DNA of 64,000 bases from CAVPPA01 sp963841325 (lineage in GTDB: Bacteria > Patescibacteriota > Saccharimonadia > Saccharimonadales > UBA4665). The translations under genes were made by a program, and so were the position numbers. Below, piece by piece: positions 24,944-34,654 of this stretch. Numbering within the stretch: position 1 is the stretch's first letter; the number at the start of each line of letters is the position of its first letter. The DNA is taken from positions 67,435-131,434 of the forward strand of contig CAWJBZ010000004.1 of assembly GCA_963841325.1 (NCBI GenBank). Reading direction: 5' to 3'. A model generated the notes under the pieces. That model saw only the letters and a program-made list of their open reading frames with translations. It made no database searches and was not told where the DNA came from.

Positions 24944-25115
24944 TTATCCCACTGTTGCTATCCACGTCCGCTTAAGCATTAACTGAACATAACCGAGAAT
25001 TCATTAACATTTAAACCCTCAAGGCATTAGAATACTTTAATATTTAAAACATGCAACAGAATATGTAAACTCCCAACTTCGCTATCATGAATGTTTTCGA
25101 TTATACTTAAGCTAA
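24944..25115. promoter_or_regulatory. Promoter region of prgI
   Basis: 172 bp of AT-rich DNA with no gene. TATACT (25102-25107) ends 8 bases before the prgI ATG and would give a very short leader; no clear -35 box is present. No terminator was seen after the VirB6-like gene. Confidence 0.35.
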
Positions 25116-26240
25116 ATGGCAACATATAAAGTCATCCAAGACATAGAAGCCGAAGATAAACTGGTTGGCCCACTAAGCTTACGCCAATTTATCTATGGCG
25201 CCATTGCTGCACTATGTGCCTATTTGTCATTTATCGCACTGACTAAAGGGGCTGCTTTTCTGTTAATTATTTTTGCGCCAGTCATGCTTTTTACTGGATT
25301 TTTTGCCGCTCCTTTTGGACGTGATCAGCCAACTGAAGTCTGGGCTCTTGCTAAAATCCGCTTCTTCGTTAAGCCCAGATTACGCATATGGGATCAGAGC
25401 GGCATGAAAGATTTTGTCAATATTACCGTACCAAAACAGGTTGCAAAAGTTTATACTGACAATCTCTCTCAGTCCGAAGTACACAGTAGGCTGAGAGCGC
25501 TTGCTTCTACTCTCGACACTCGTGGCTGGGTTATTAAAAACGTTAATGCTAACTTATATGACCCCGCTCGTTCTTCTATGCCAGCCGACTCTGACAGGCT
25601 CATTGATCCCGCTAGCATGCCTCAGGAGGTTCCATTAGTAGACATTTTGGCAAGCGATGATATTCTGGATGAGATTAATAACCCCTTAGCTCAAAAGCTA
25701 GATCAGCTAGTTGCCGCATCTTCCAGTGTTCACCGACAGCAAATCATGGCGCAACTCAATAAATCGAGAGCTGCAGTAACTTCGTCATCTTCTCCTCAAT
25801 TGCCCCAGCCCGCCGATTATTGGTTCCTGAATAGCCCGCTTAATCTTCCGGGAATCTCAAGCAAAAATACCACCGTTCTTACCCCCAGCGTAGTAGTGCC
25901 TGGTAGTGAAGAAACAGACACCAGCGGGCAAAACGAACAACCGACACCGACTGAAGAGATGTTGGCTAAACAATTGAAAGCTAACCGACACAATCTACAG
26001 GAGATAAATTACCAACACATGAAGGTTATTCAACCAATTGGTAACCAAATAATGACACCCATTAGTGCAACACCATCTCAAAGCGCTAAGTCGGGTCAAG
26101 TGACACCATTACCCGATCCTGCTAAAATATCATTAGCCAGAAATAATGATCTTAACATCGCTACTATCGGACGTATTGTAAATAAACAAGATGAACGCTC
26201 TGATGAAGTAGTGATTTCGCTGCATGATCATACTTCATAG
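25116..26240 (+). CDS. PrgI family T4SS protein with extended tail
   Basis: The N-terminal about 110 residues match the PrgI family: YKVIQDIEAEDKLVGPLSLRQF followed by two close helices (IYGAIAALCAYLSFIAL and AAFLLIIFAPVMLFTGFFA) and AKIRFFVKPRLRIWDQ. PrgI works with VirB4-type ATPases in conjugation systems of monoderm bacteria (VirB3-like). The remaining 260 residues are a hydrophilic, Pro/Ser/Gln-rich cytoplasmic tail. The next gene starts at once after its stop. Confidence 0.85.
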   Translation: MATYKVIQDIEAEDKLVGPLSLRQFIYGAIAALCAYLSFIALTKGAAFLLIIFAPVMLFTGFFAAPFGRDQPTEVWALAKIRFFVKPRLRIWDQSGMKDFVNITVPKQVAKVYTDNLSQSEVHSRLRALASTLDTRGWVIKNVNANLYDPARSSMPADSDRLIDPASMPQEVPLVDILASDDILDEINNPLAQKLDQLVAASSSVHRQQIMAQLNKSRAAVTSSSSPQLPQPADYWFLNSPLNLPGISSKNTTVLTPSVVVPGSEETDTSGQNEQPTPTEEMLAKQLKANRHNLQEINYQHMKVIQPIGNQIMTPISATPSQSAKSGQVTPLPDPAKISLARNNDLNIATIGRIVNKQDERSDEVVISLHDHTS

Positions 26241-27227
26241 GTGGGCCAAACACTCAAAATGAATCCATCAGCTCAAAATCAACCTAGACCTAACACACCA
26301 ACCATGCCGATACCCCAGGTATCGTTACCTCATAGTGGCTATACGCCAACTTCTGCACAAGATGCGCCTTTAACTCCCTATATGCCAAGCGATCCAACAG
26401 CTTCAATGGTTAATCAACCGATACCAGGGGATCAAACATACCCACCTGCAGCAACCGTTATCGGAGCCGCAAATCCTGTCCAGCAACCGCCCGTTAAGAC
26501 AAACCCCAATAGTACCCAAAACACCCTTCAGATCGCAGAGATACGTGACGGTATTGTGATTATGAATGATGGTTCTTTCCGCGCTGTTATTATGGTGAAA
26601 TCTATAAACTTCGACCTAATGAGTCAACAAGAACAGGAAGCAGTCGAATACAGTTATCAGGGATTTTTAAACTCCCTTTATTTTCCGGTACAAATTTTTC
26701 TTCGTTCCCAAAAAATAGACCTTCAACAATATATTACTAGGCTAGATAAAATCCGTACCGAGCACGATAACATGTTACTGGCTATGCTGATGGAAGATTA
26801 TATAGATTACATCGATAGTCTTTCTCGGCAAACTAATATCATGGATAAAAAATTTTATGTGGTAATCCCGTTTTTCCCAACAACTGACATTCAGAAGGCA
26901 TTAACCCAAAGTAAAAACTTTTTAAGCGGCTTAAGGGCTTTGTTTATTCCTAAAGAGCAGCGTATCACCATAAATGAAGCTGACCTCTTGAAAGCTAAGG
27001 ATGAGTTGCGTAACCGAGTCCAGGCTGTATTATCTGGTCTACTACAATGCGGCGTCCAGGGTCTCACGCTTGATACGCAGGAGCTTATAGAGCTCTATTA
27101 TGACACTTATAACCCAGATACCGCTACCAGACAGCAACTGAAAGACTTTAACGATTTAGCGCCCGACATTGTAACTAAGGGTGAGGGCGTGGCGCCACAA
27201 CCACATCTACAAAGAGAACTGCAATGA
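26241..27227 (+). CDS. TraC/VirB4 N-terminal-domain-like protein (separate gene)
   Basis: The first about 90 residues are Pro/Gln-rich and disordered. The rest (LQIAEIRDGIVIMNDGSFRAVIMVKS ... FFPTTDIQKAL) resembles the N-terminal, non-ATPase domain of TraC/VirB4-type proteins; no Walker motifs are present. It begins at GTG 26241 right after the prgI stop (ATG at 26259 is possible). It probably forms a complex with the separate VirB4 ATPase that follows. Confidence 0.72.
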   Translation: MGQTLKMNPSAQNQPRPNTPTMPIPQVSLPHSGYTPTSAQDAPLTPYMPSDPTASMVNQPIPGDQTYPPAATVIGAANPVQQPPVKTNPNSTQNTLQIAEIRDGIVIMNDGSFRAVIMVKSINFDLMSQQEQEAVEYSYQGFLNSLYFPVQIFLRSQKIDLQQYITRLDKIRTEHDNMLLAMLMEDYIDYIDSLSRQTNIMDKKFYVVIPFFPTTDIQKALTQSKNFLSGLRALFIPKEQRITINEADLLKAKDELRNRVQAVLSGLLQCGVQGLTLDTQELIELYYDTYNPDTATRQQLKDFNDLAPDIVTKGEGVAPQPHLQRELQ

Positions 27228-27278
27228 GAATTTTATTTTTTGTAGCAAACTTTAATCACTTATCGGGTGGGAGTATTG

Positions 27279-29192
27279 ATGGCCAAAGCCAAAATTGACC
27301 CGGTAGTCGTTGCCCAAACTCAGCGGGCAAGTGAAGAGCGGGAAGTACGGGCTGCTTTTCAAAAAGGTATTACTGCCTTACGTGACTTTATTGCTCCGAG
27401 CTCCATTGAACTATTCAGCTCATACTTTCAGCTTGGCACACGTTATGCACGCACATTTTATGTCTATGGTTATCCTAGACAGGTTTTTACCGGTTGGTTA
27501 TCTAGTATGGTCAACTTAGACGAAATCATAGATATCAGTATGTATATCTATCCCGTAGAAAGTCAGGTAGTACTGGAGAACTTACGGAAAAAAGTCACAC
27601 AGCTAGAGGCTGGCATTCAAATTGATTCTGAGAAGGGACGAGTGCGGGACCCAGCCAAGCAGGCTGCCATACTTGACGCGGAACAGATGCGCGATAAGTT
27701 ACAGGTAGGTGAGGAACGTTTTTTCAGGTTTGGTCTGTATTTTACGATTTACGCTATGTCGCTCGATGAGTTGGAGTTTGTCTCACACAAAGTTGAGTCA
27801 TTGCTCGGCCAACAACTAATTTACTCTAAACCAGCTACCTCCCAGCAAGAACAAGGGCTCAATAGTACAGTGCCTCAATTTACAGACCAATTACAAATTC
27901 GCCGTAACTTTGCTACTGGAGCGCTTTCTACAAGTTTTCCCTTCACCAGCGCTGATCTTACCCAGGACAACGGAATTCTTTATGGCATCAACATGCACAA
28001 TTCCGGTTTGGTCATCTTCGATCGTTTTAGCCTAGAGAATGGTAACTCTGTTGTTTTTGCCAAGTCTGGCGCTGGTAAATCTTTCTCGGTGAAGCTAGAA
28101 GCTCTGCGCAGTATGATGTTTGGCGTCGAGATATTTATCGTCGACCCAGAAAATGAATATCAGCGCATGTGCGATGCGGTCGGCGGCGCTTATGTTCAGA
28201 TAAGCCTCAATAGTACAACGCGACTTAACCCATTTGATCTACCAAAAGTTGTTGATACCGAAGAAGCAGATAGCGCCTTGAGAAGCAATTTAATCACATT
28301 GCACGGTTTACTAAGACTCATGATGGGTGGTGCACAAGCTCAACTTATTGGCGGCAACACTACTTTAATGCCGGCGTTAACGCCTACAGAAGAAGCCGAT
28401 CTTGATTCTGCACTGATTGAGACTTACGCCAGGGCCGGTATCACTAATGATCCGCTAACCCAAACTGGGATTCCTCCAACCATTAATGATCTATACGATA
28501 CACTATTACACATGGGTGGCTCCGGGCCTCAATTGGCTCAAAGATTGCGCAAATACACTACTGGAACGTTTGCGGGTATTTTCTCTCAACAAAGTAACGT
28601 TTACATCAATAACCCAATGGTGGTTTTCAATATTCGTGATCTCGAGGATGAACTACGACCGGTGGCTATGTATATCGTGCTGAACTATATATGGAATAAA
28701 ACTAAAACTGACCAGCGAAAACGAATTTTAATCGTTGACGAAGCCTGGCAACTCATGAAATATGAAGATTCAGCTAATTTCTTATTTTCGGTTGCTAAAC
28801 GGGCCCGAAAATATAACTTAGGCATTACTACCATTACTCAAGATGTAGAAGATTTTATGGGCTCTCGTATGGGCCGAGCTATAGTTGCTAACGCTTCTAT
28901 GCAGTTTCTCTTGAAACAGTCACCATCAGCAGTCGACATGTTAAGCGAGGTATTTAAACTAACTAGCGAGGAAAAGAAACGCCTTAGTCAATTCCCGGTT
29001 GGACAGGGTTTGTTCTTCGCCGGCCAAAATCACGTGCATATCCAGGTTGTTGCAAGCCCTACCGAAACAAGTTTAATTGTCACTAATCCGGAACAAATTC
29101 AACGGTTAAGTGCTGACCAATTACAGGGTGAGCTTAACCAACCTCAGGGCACTATAGAGCTGAACAATCAGTCAAATCCTATAGTACAATAA
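27279..29192 (+). CDS. virB4: VirB4-like T4SS ATPase
   Basis: 637 residues from ATG 27279 (GGGAG 6 bases upstream; GTG 27267 is less likely). Walker A AKSGAGKS is near residue 261 and Walker B RILIVDEAWQ near 482, with DPENEYQRM and TITQDVEDF motifs as in VirB4/TraC ATPases. It powers pilus assembly or substrate passage from the cytoplasmic face of the membrane. No VirD4 coupling protein or VirB11 is in the window. Confidence 0.93.
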   Translation: MAKAKIDPVVVAQTQRASEEREVRAAFQKGITALRDFIAPSSIELFSSYFQLGTRYARTFYVYGYPRQVFTGWLSSMVNLDEIIDISMYIYPVESQVVLENLRKKVTQLEAGIQIDSEKGRVRDPAKQAAILDAEQMRDKLQVGEERFFRFGLYFTIYAMSLDELEFVSHKVESLLGQQLIYSKPATSQQEQGLNSTVPQFTDQLQIRRNFATGALSTSFPFTSADLTQDNGILYGINMHNSGLVIFDRFSLENGNSVVFAKSGAGKSFSVKLEALRSMMFGVEIFIVDPENEYQRMCDAVGGAYVQISLNSTTRLNPFDLPKVVDTEEADSALRSNLITLHGLLRLMMGGAQAQLIGGNTTLMPALTPTEEADLDSALIETYARAGITNDPLTQTGIPPTINDLYDTLLHMGGSGPQLAQRLRKYTTGTFAGIFSQQSNVYINNPMVVFNIRDLEDELRPVAMYIVLNYIWNKTKTDQRKRILIVDEAWQLMKYEDSANFLFSVAKRARKYNLGITTITQDVEDFMGSRMGRAIVANASMQFLLKQSPSAVDMLSEVFKLTSEEKKRLSQFPVGQGLFFAGQNHVHIQVVASPTETSLIVTNPEQIQRLSADQLQGELNQPQGTIELNNQSNPIVQ

Positions 29193-29216
29193 AACCATAA
29201 GCAAGATAGATATGTA

Positions 29217-31946
29217 ATGGCTGTGCCAGAAACAGAACCAAAGTTATACGATCCCGATTCACAGCAGGGGTCCTCTTATGGTAATGATGGAGGGACTAAT
29301 AAAAGCGTTAGCCCAACCGAATTAGTTGACCAGGAATCCGCAGCTACCCATTATTCCCCAAGCTCTGGTGATGACAATTTGAATTATAGCGAGGGTGAAG
29401 ATAAGCCAGTTAGTAATAATCGCAAGGTAGGTGTTATAAAATCAAAGCATAGGCGCCGATTGCTTATAGCCGGATTTGGCGGTGGCGGTGGCGCTGTTTT
29501 AATTATTCTCCTATTGTTACTCCTGGCCGGTTTTTTAAAAGTGCCTGGTTTAGAGGCTTATATCGTCCAGCGAGAATTTACTCGCATTAATCGAGAGTTC
29601 GCGGATAGCGCTGATGAGGTTGACGAAGCAAAACTGTCTATCGATGCTTCAGACAGCGGCCGTCTTGCACAGTTACAGTCGGCTTATCAAAGCCTGCGCG
29701 ATAACACCTGGGGTAAGTTAGATAACTACCGCCCTAGTATAGTCATGCAAAACCTTGAACGGGATAGTGGCCTTAAACTAAATTATGACGGTTTTACAAA
29801 ATTTGGTACTCCTATACTAAGCAGTGTCAGTCTTGATGGAGAAGAATTCGCAGTAGAGCAACAAACTCTCAAAACAAAGTTCATTCCTGTAGTTAAACAA
29901 ATAATTGATTTTAAAAATCAAGTTAAGTTTGCTAATGATTTTGCGCCAGCGCTTGAAAACGCCATGGATGCCGATGGAGTTGGGCCGATTATCCGATCTG
30001 TTGTAGCTAATAACGTTCGTAAAGAGCTCGGTATCGGTTTAATAGCTTGGACTCTTGGTAAATTCCAAGGGAAAACTCCAGCCGAGGCAGAAGAAGAACT
30101 TGCTCAACAATCTTATGTAGATGAAACAGCAACCGGTACAACTCAACCACCAACTGAAGACGTTTCAGATCTACAAAATGCCGAAAATGCAGCGAAAGAT
30201 GCTACCAATGGGGACGTTGCCAACCCACCTGCTTTAGCCGGTATTATTGCAGATAACGGTGTTGACCCAACCGCCATAAATACCATTGACAATGTGGTCA
30301 GTAACGATATCTTTAATAACATTCTTAAAGGCATTGCCAGCGCCTTAAACCCATCCTATACCATCGCTTTGCCAGCTTGTATAGTGTATGAGGGGTCGCT
30401 CGATCAGGCTGGTCCAACTATCAATAATCAAACGCAGGCACAGGAAAAAGCATTTTACTTCTTAGCAGATGCCGGGGACGAACAAAAAGCTGGCGGTCCA
30501 ACTGATTCCACCGGCACGGCCGAGGCGACTGCTGTTGGTGCGATGAATGCAAAACTAGGAGATGTTAGTCAGTCTACCCCGTATATCTGGGCTAATGGCG
30601 GTACTGTAGACACTTCCTCTTCTAGCATGAGTGCTGAAGCTTCACCCTCTGGCGAATATACCCTACTTGACGCTACCCTCCCTGGCCCGATAGCTGACGT
30701 TATTGGGGCATTTGCCGACAACGCCTGCCCAGCACTTACCAATGTTTGGTTTGCTATCGGCACCGGCGCGTTGGCGTTTATAGCTTCCTTGTTCGTTGGC
30801 GAGTCAGATGAGGCAGCGGCTCGAGTAGCTAGCGCGGAGGGTACTCAGGCAGTCGACGACGTAGCTAATTCTGCTGCCACAAATATAGTTGATCGTCTTG
30901 TTAATAATTTTATAAGTAAGTACGGCCCAACGGCAGTTGGTGGTTTTGGTGGTTATGTTGCTAAGGTTAGAGCTTTATTTGGTTTTAATAATTTAGCTAG
31001 TCTTGCCAAAAACGTTGCAGCTATTAGTGGTCTAACTATTTTATCAAAAATTATCGTTATGGAACGGGCAGGAGGATTGTATAACGGTCTCGAAGAAAAC
31101 GCCGATTATGCTAATGAGGCTGATTCAGGGGCTAATATACAAGCTGGGGAACTGGAAAGGCAACAGCTATTTGGCCGGCCTCTAACATGTAGCGAGATTG
31201 ATCAGAGCGATCAAGCTGATCAACAATTCATAGCTGATCAGAATCAATCTAACAGTTTCACGGACCGCTACTTGGCACTCAGTAACCCCAACTCTTTATT
31301 GTTCCATATAGCTAGTGTTGTATACACCGATACTAATGGATCAATTTTAAACCCAGTAAGCAGCCTTTTTTCTAATATAGTGTCTGGACCCTTAGGTTTC
31401 GGTTCCTTGTTGGATAACTTAACGGGTGTGGCTCGGGCTGATTCTTCTTGTGCTAACGAATATTACGGTAACGTACAGTTCGGCTGGTCACAAGCCGAGG
31501 AAAATCTAATTAACAGTAATAATGGTGACAACAGTTATGCTCCCCTTGAAAACCAGGCTACTCTTGATGCTGCCAAGGATTCAAGCGGTAATTCGCTTGA
31601 AAATGATATTGCTCAACAATACGCTTACTGCTTCGGTTATGACTACAATCCTAATGGTGACAGTCTTGATCCAACCGACCCTGATAGTAATTTAGTGTCT
31701 GATATCACTGGTAATGGACCTTATCTGCAATCAAATAAGGATGGCTCTTTGGGGGGCTTACTTTCAAACGGAGACATCGTTCGTGATTCCGGTGGAGATG
31801 TAATAGCCAATCAGGGGAACTGTTCACCGCAAAATCTTGGTATTGATAACCCCCAATATGGTGATCTGGTGTTCCGTTGGCGGTTGGCAATGCGATATGA
31901 CACCAGCATTAATCAATTAACAAGTATGCAAAACGTAACTAATTAG
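29217..31946 (+). CDS. Giant T4SS-associated membrane protein
   Basis: 909 residues: a disordered, acidic cytoplasmic start, a basic patch (KSKHRRR), a Gly/Leu transmembrane helix near residues 83-105, then a long outer region with coiled-coil-prone parts (FADSADEVDEAKLSIDASDS), further hydrophobic segments near 505 and 610, and scattered Cys. No named domain is recognised. Placement between virB4 and the wall hydrolase suggests a structural role in the envelope-spanning complex, possibly replacing VirB8/VirB10-type parts. Confidence 0.6.
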   Translation: MAVPETEPKLYDPDSQQGSSYGNDGGTNKSVSPTELVDQESAATHYSPSSGDDNLNYSEGEDKPVSNNRKVGVIKSKHRRRLLIAGFGGGGGAVLIILLLLLLAGFLKVPGLEAYIVQREFTRINREFADSADEVDEAKLSIDASDSGRLAQLQSAYQSLRDNTWGKLDNYRPSIVMQNLERDSGLKLNYDGFTKFGTPILSSVSLDGEEFAVEQQTLKTKFIPVVKQIIDFKNQVKFANDFAPALENAMDADGVGPIIRSVVANNVRKELGIGLIAWTLGKFQGKTPAEAEEELAQQSYVDETATGTTQPPTEDVSDLQNAENAAKDATNGDVANPPALAGIIADNGVDPTAINTIDNVVSNDIFNNILKGIASALNPSYTIALPACIVYEGSLDQAGPTINNQTQAQEKAFYFLADAGDEQKAGGPTDSTGTAEATAVGAMNAKLGDVSQSTPYIWANGGTVDTSSSSMSAEASPSGEYTLLDATLPGPIADVIGAFADNACPALTNVWFAIGTGALAFIASLFVGESDEAAARVASAEGTQAVDDVANSAATNIVDRLVNNFISKYGPTAVGGFGGYVAKVRALFGFNNLASLAKNVAAISGLTILSKIIVMERAGGLYNGLEENADYANEADSGANIQAGELERQQLFGRPLTCSEIDQSDQADQQFIADQNQSNSFTDRYLALSNPNSLLFHIASVVYTDTNGSILNPVSSLFSNIVSGPLGFGSLLDNLTGVARADSSCANEYYGNVQFGWSQAEENLINSNNGDNSYAPLENQATLDAAKDSSGNSLENDIAQQYAYCFGYDYNPNGDSLDPTDPDSNLVSDITGNGPYLQSNKDGSLGGLLSNGDIVRDSGGDVIANQGNCSPQNLGIDNPQYGDLVFRWRLAMRYDTSINQLTSMQNVTN

Positions 31947-31948
31947 CA

Positions 31949-33280
31949 ATGACCTGGAATAGTTTATATCGAATCCGAAAATTATCATATCGAGCAGTCA
32001 TAACTTTTGCGGTGTTGCTGCCTATAACATTAAATATCGGTCAAGCCACTACCTATGCGATATCACAAGACTCGATCAATAGTATCATCGGCGGTACGCC
32101 TTTTTATGATCCAAATGAACCATGGTGTACTGGTCAGGCTAGTACAAGCGGCGTTGGTTCGATTACTTTAAGTGGTAACGATAATTTACAACAATTTTTT
32201 AATTACTTCGCCAATAATGGCTACACTACAGCCCAAGCTGCCGGTATTGTTGGGAATGTAGAGGCGGAATCCCATGGTGATCCGGAAATATGGGAAGGTG
32301 ACGACAAAGATTACCAAACTCCACCCCAACCAGACAATCCAAGTTTGGGTTGGGGTATTGTCCAGTGGACTCCAGCCAGTAAAATCTTAAACTATGCTCA
32401 GTCGGTTGGCTGGCCTGCTTATGAGCTGTCAACACAGGTCGCTTTTTTGTGGAATCAGTTAAACGGTAGTGCACCAAATAATAATGAACAGGTAGCCGGT
32501 AATCTATTGAAACAAACTACCACACCTCAAGACGCGGCATGGTCTTTTCTGACAAATTACGAAAGAGATGGTAGTGGGCCAAACAGTCAAGATGCCATAA
32601 CTCGTGAAACCTATGCACAAGAGGCTTATCAAATGTATGCTGCCTCAGCTGCATCAAATACAGGTTCGGGTTCGAGTACTGCTTTAACTAGTAACTGCAC
32701 AACAGGTGTGGCTACTGGTACGGGCGGAACTGTGACCGGCTGTAATTTCACAAATACCGGCGACACAAATAACGACTTATTCACTACTGAAACTTCTGTG
32801 ACATATGCAAATGTAGCAACTATGTGCCAACGCGCTCAACAGTTAGTCAATAGCCAGCTAATAAATCCGGATTCGCACGAACCGTTTTGTGCTAATGGCG
32901 ATTGCGCTGGCAAGTGTGATTTTGTGGCAGGAATAGTCTGGGGTTACCTAAATTCAGGTTATAATACTGCCTATATACATTGGCAAACAATGGAATCCGA
33001 GGGCTTAGCTCACCCAGGCGATCGAAACCCTCCCGTTGGGGCATTACTTTTCTACAAAGATCCCTCAACGCCTGGTTATCCTGCTAGTGATGATGGTCAT
33101 ATAGTTGTTTATCTAGGCAATAACATGGTGATATCTTCAGATATATCGCCAACCGGCCAGTACACTCAAGGTGCTATATCTATTGTACCTGCTGATAAAA
33201 TCGAGGCTATCGGATTCGGCGATATTTATTTAGGCTGGTCAACCCCAGTATTTGCTGGAGCTAAGGACCCAACTTTTTAA
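31949..33280 (+). CDS. Two-domain peptidoglycan hydrolase (lysozyme-like plus Cys/His amidase-like)
   Basis: Signal sequence (AVITFAVLLPITLNIGQA), then a phage-tail-type lysozyme domain (about 68-230; AAGIVGNVEAESHGDP with the likely catalytic Glu, and LGWGIVQWTP). After a Ser/Thr linker comes a domain with CAGKCDFVAGIVWGYLNSGY and DDGHIVVYLG, the Cys and His pattern of a CHAP/NlpC-like amidase or endopeptidase. The pairing of glycan- and peptide-cutting domains is what VirB1-like enzymes of conjugation systems use to open the wall. It starts 2 bp after the giant protein gene. Confidence 0.85.
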   Translation: MTWNSLYRIRKLSYRAVITFAVLLPITLNIGQATTYAISQDSINSIIGGTPFYDPNEPWCTGQASTSGVGSITLSGNDNLQQFFNYFANNGYTTAQAAGIVGNVEAESHGDPEIWEGDDKDYQTPPQPDNPSLGWGIVQWTPASKILNYAQSVGWPAYELSTQVAFLWNQLNGSAPNNNEQVAGNLLKQTTTPQDAAWSFLTNYERDGSGPNSQDAITRETYAQEAYQMYAASAASNTGSGSSTALTSNCTTGVATGTGGTVTGCNFTNTGDTNNDLFTTETSVTYANVATMCQRAQQLVNSQLINPDSHEPFCANGDCAGKCDFVAGIVWGYLNSGYNTAYIHWQTMESEGLAHPGDRNPPVGALLFYKDPSTPGYPASDDGHIVVYLGNNMVISSDISPTGQYTQGAISIVPADKIEAIGFGDIYLGWSTPVFAGAKDPTF

Positions 33281-33315
33281 ATGCTTTAAACTAATGGTAT
33301 GTGTAGGATTGAAAT

Positions 33316-33906
33316 ATGAATGAACAACCAGCCCAATATCTTATGCAGAATCGACGGTTAACTTTATTGTTAAACATACTGACGGTTTTGGTGGTAATTG
33401 TCTGCGCCGGACTTATTTTCCTGAGCATTACAGGATACAGCACAGTAAAGTTGAGCCTACCCAGCAATGCAACCATTCATATCAATGGTCATACTGTTAG
33501 CGATAAATCAATTAGGATGTTGCCGGGCAGTTACCAGGTAATAGTTTCGTCGCCGACGATCAGGCCGTACCAAGGTACGCTTAGTGTTGGTTTATTCCAA
33601 ACGATTATTTACCGCCCGAGCCTTGAACAACGCGATCCGGAAACGATAGCCAGCTCATTGTTGGGCGGCTCTGGGCAATCGGGTGCCTTACAGTTTGGAC
33701 TTGTCCAGTGGTTTGACAACGATACTTGGGTTGTCGGTTTGATTGGGCCCAGTAATACTTGCTTGGCAGCACATTTTGATGTGTCGCAGAATCAGTGGGT
33801 GATTGGTTATTACAATGGTGGGGGTTATCCTGACGCTTTAACTTTACTACCATCTAGTGTCGCAGCCTATGTTGAGCAGTTGGAGGCACAAAATGCTCAG
33901 GGATGA
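33316..33906 (+). CDS. Single-pass membrane protein with PEGA-like domain
   Basis: 196 residues: a transmembrane helix (LLLNILTVLVVIVCAGLIFLSI), then STVKLSLPSNATIHINGHTV ... LPGSYQVIVSSPTIRPYQGTL, which resembles a PEGA-type beta domain used for wall or surface contacts, then a second small domain. It overlaps the next gene by 14 bp, so they are probably made together as part of the secretion locus. Confidence 0.6.
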   Translation: MNEQPAQYLMQNRRLTLLLNILTVLVVIVCAGLIFLSITGYSTVKLSLPSNATIHINGHTVSDKSIRMLPGSYQVIVSSPTIRPYQGTLSVGLFQTIIYRPSLEQRDPETIASSLLGGSGQSGALQFGLVQWFDNDTWVVGLIGPSNTCLAAHFDVSQNQWVIGYYNGGGYPDALTLLPSSVAAYVEQLEAQNAQG

Positions 33907-34654
33907 TCAAAGATTTATGCATCGCGTAGTGTTATTGGCCGTACTATTTATAGTTTTAATTGTTTGTCTGGTTATCTATGGAACGCGTAGTAACAAATTT
34001 TCAGAAGAACAACCCAGCGCTTCCTACACCCCCACATTAACCAACCCCGAGATACTACAAAATTGGCTACCAGCAGTTTCATATGATTATATGGTGACGC
34101 GGATAGACGGCTATCTTCAAGCTAATAACTTGTTGATTAGTACTATGACTTTTGAAAGTAGTCCAATAATAGATGAATCAAGTGGCGGAAGCTATAACTT
34201 CTCTATCCTACTAGAACCACAAAACCAAACATATAAAGTGTCGGTATCTGTCGATAACCTTAATGGGACCATTAGCACGGGGGTTTCTATTAATGGGCAA
34301 TCTCAAGGTTATTCAGTGCCGTCACAAAGCAATACTGGAATTCGGTTCAGCGGCATAAATACTCTGATTAGTGACGGCATTACTGCCCTCCAGGCCGAGG
34401 AACTACAAGCAGCTTTTCAGAAATTTGCACCTACGGCAAGCAGTATTAGTATCAATACTAATACGATTATTTTACCTAGGATCAACCCAGATAATGCGTC
34501 GCTCACAAATACTTATACCTTTGCTGTAAGTTTTAACAACACCAATTACAGCGCAAAACTTAATACTATAGGCTTAAGTCAGATCGAACTGTTTCTAATA
34601 AAGCCTAGCACTGATAAACAGGTTTTTGATTCGGGTGTTATTGGTCAAAGTTAG
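33893..34654 (+). CDS. Single-pass membrane protein of the secretion locus, unknown
   Basis: The start is ATG 33893, since GGAGG sits 6 bases upstream inside the previous gene. It has a basic N-terminus, one helix (VVLLAVLFIVLIVCLVIYG) and about 210 outer residues rich in Asn, Ser, Thr and beta-strand pattern, with no Cys. No family is recognised. It ends in a 4-bp tail-to-tail overlap with recF. Confidence 0.6.
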   Translation: MLRDDQRFMHRVVLLAVLFIVLIVCLVIYGTRSNKFSEEQPSASYTPTLTNPEILQNWLPAVSYDYMVTRIDGYLQANNLLISTMTFESSPIIDESSGGSYNFSILLEPQNQTYKVSVSVDNLNGTISTGVSINGQSQGYSVPSQSNTGIRFSGINTLISDGITALQAEELQAAFQKFAPTASSISINTNTIILPRINPDNASLTNTYTFAVSFNNTNYSAKLNTIGLSQIELFLIKPSTDKQVFDSGVIGQS

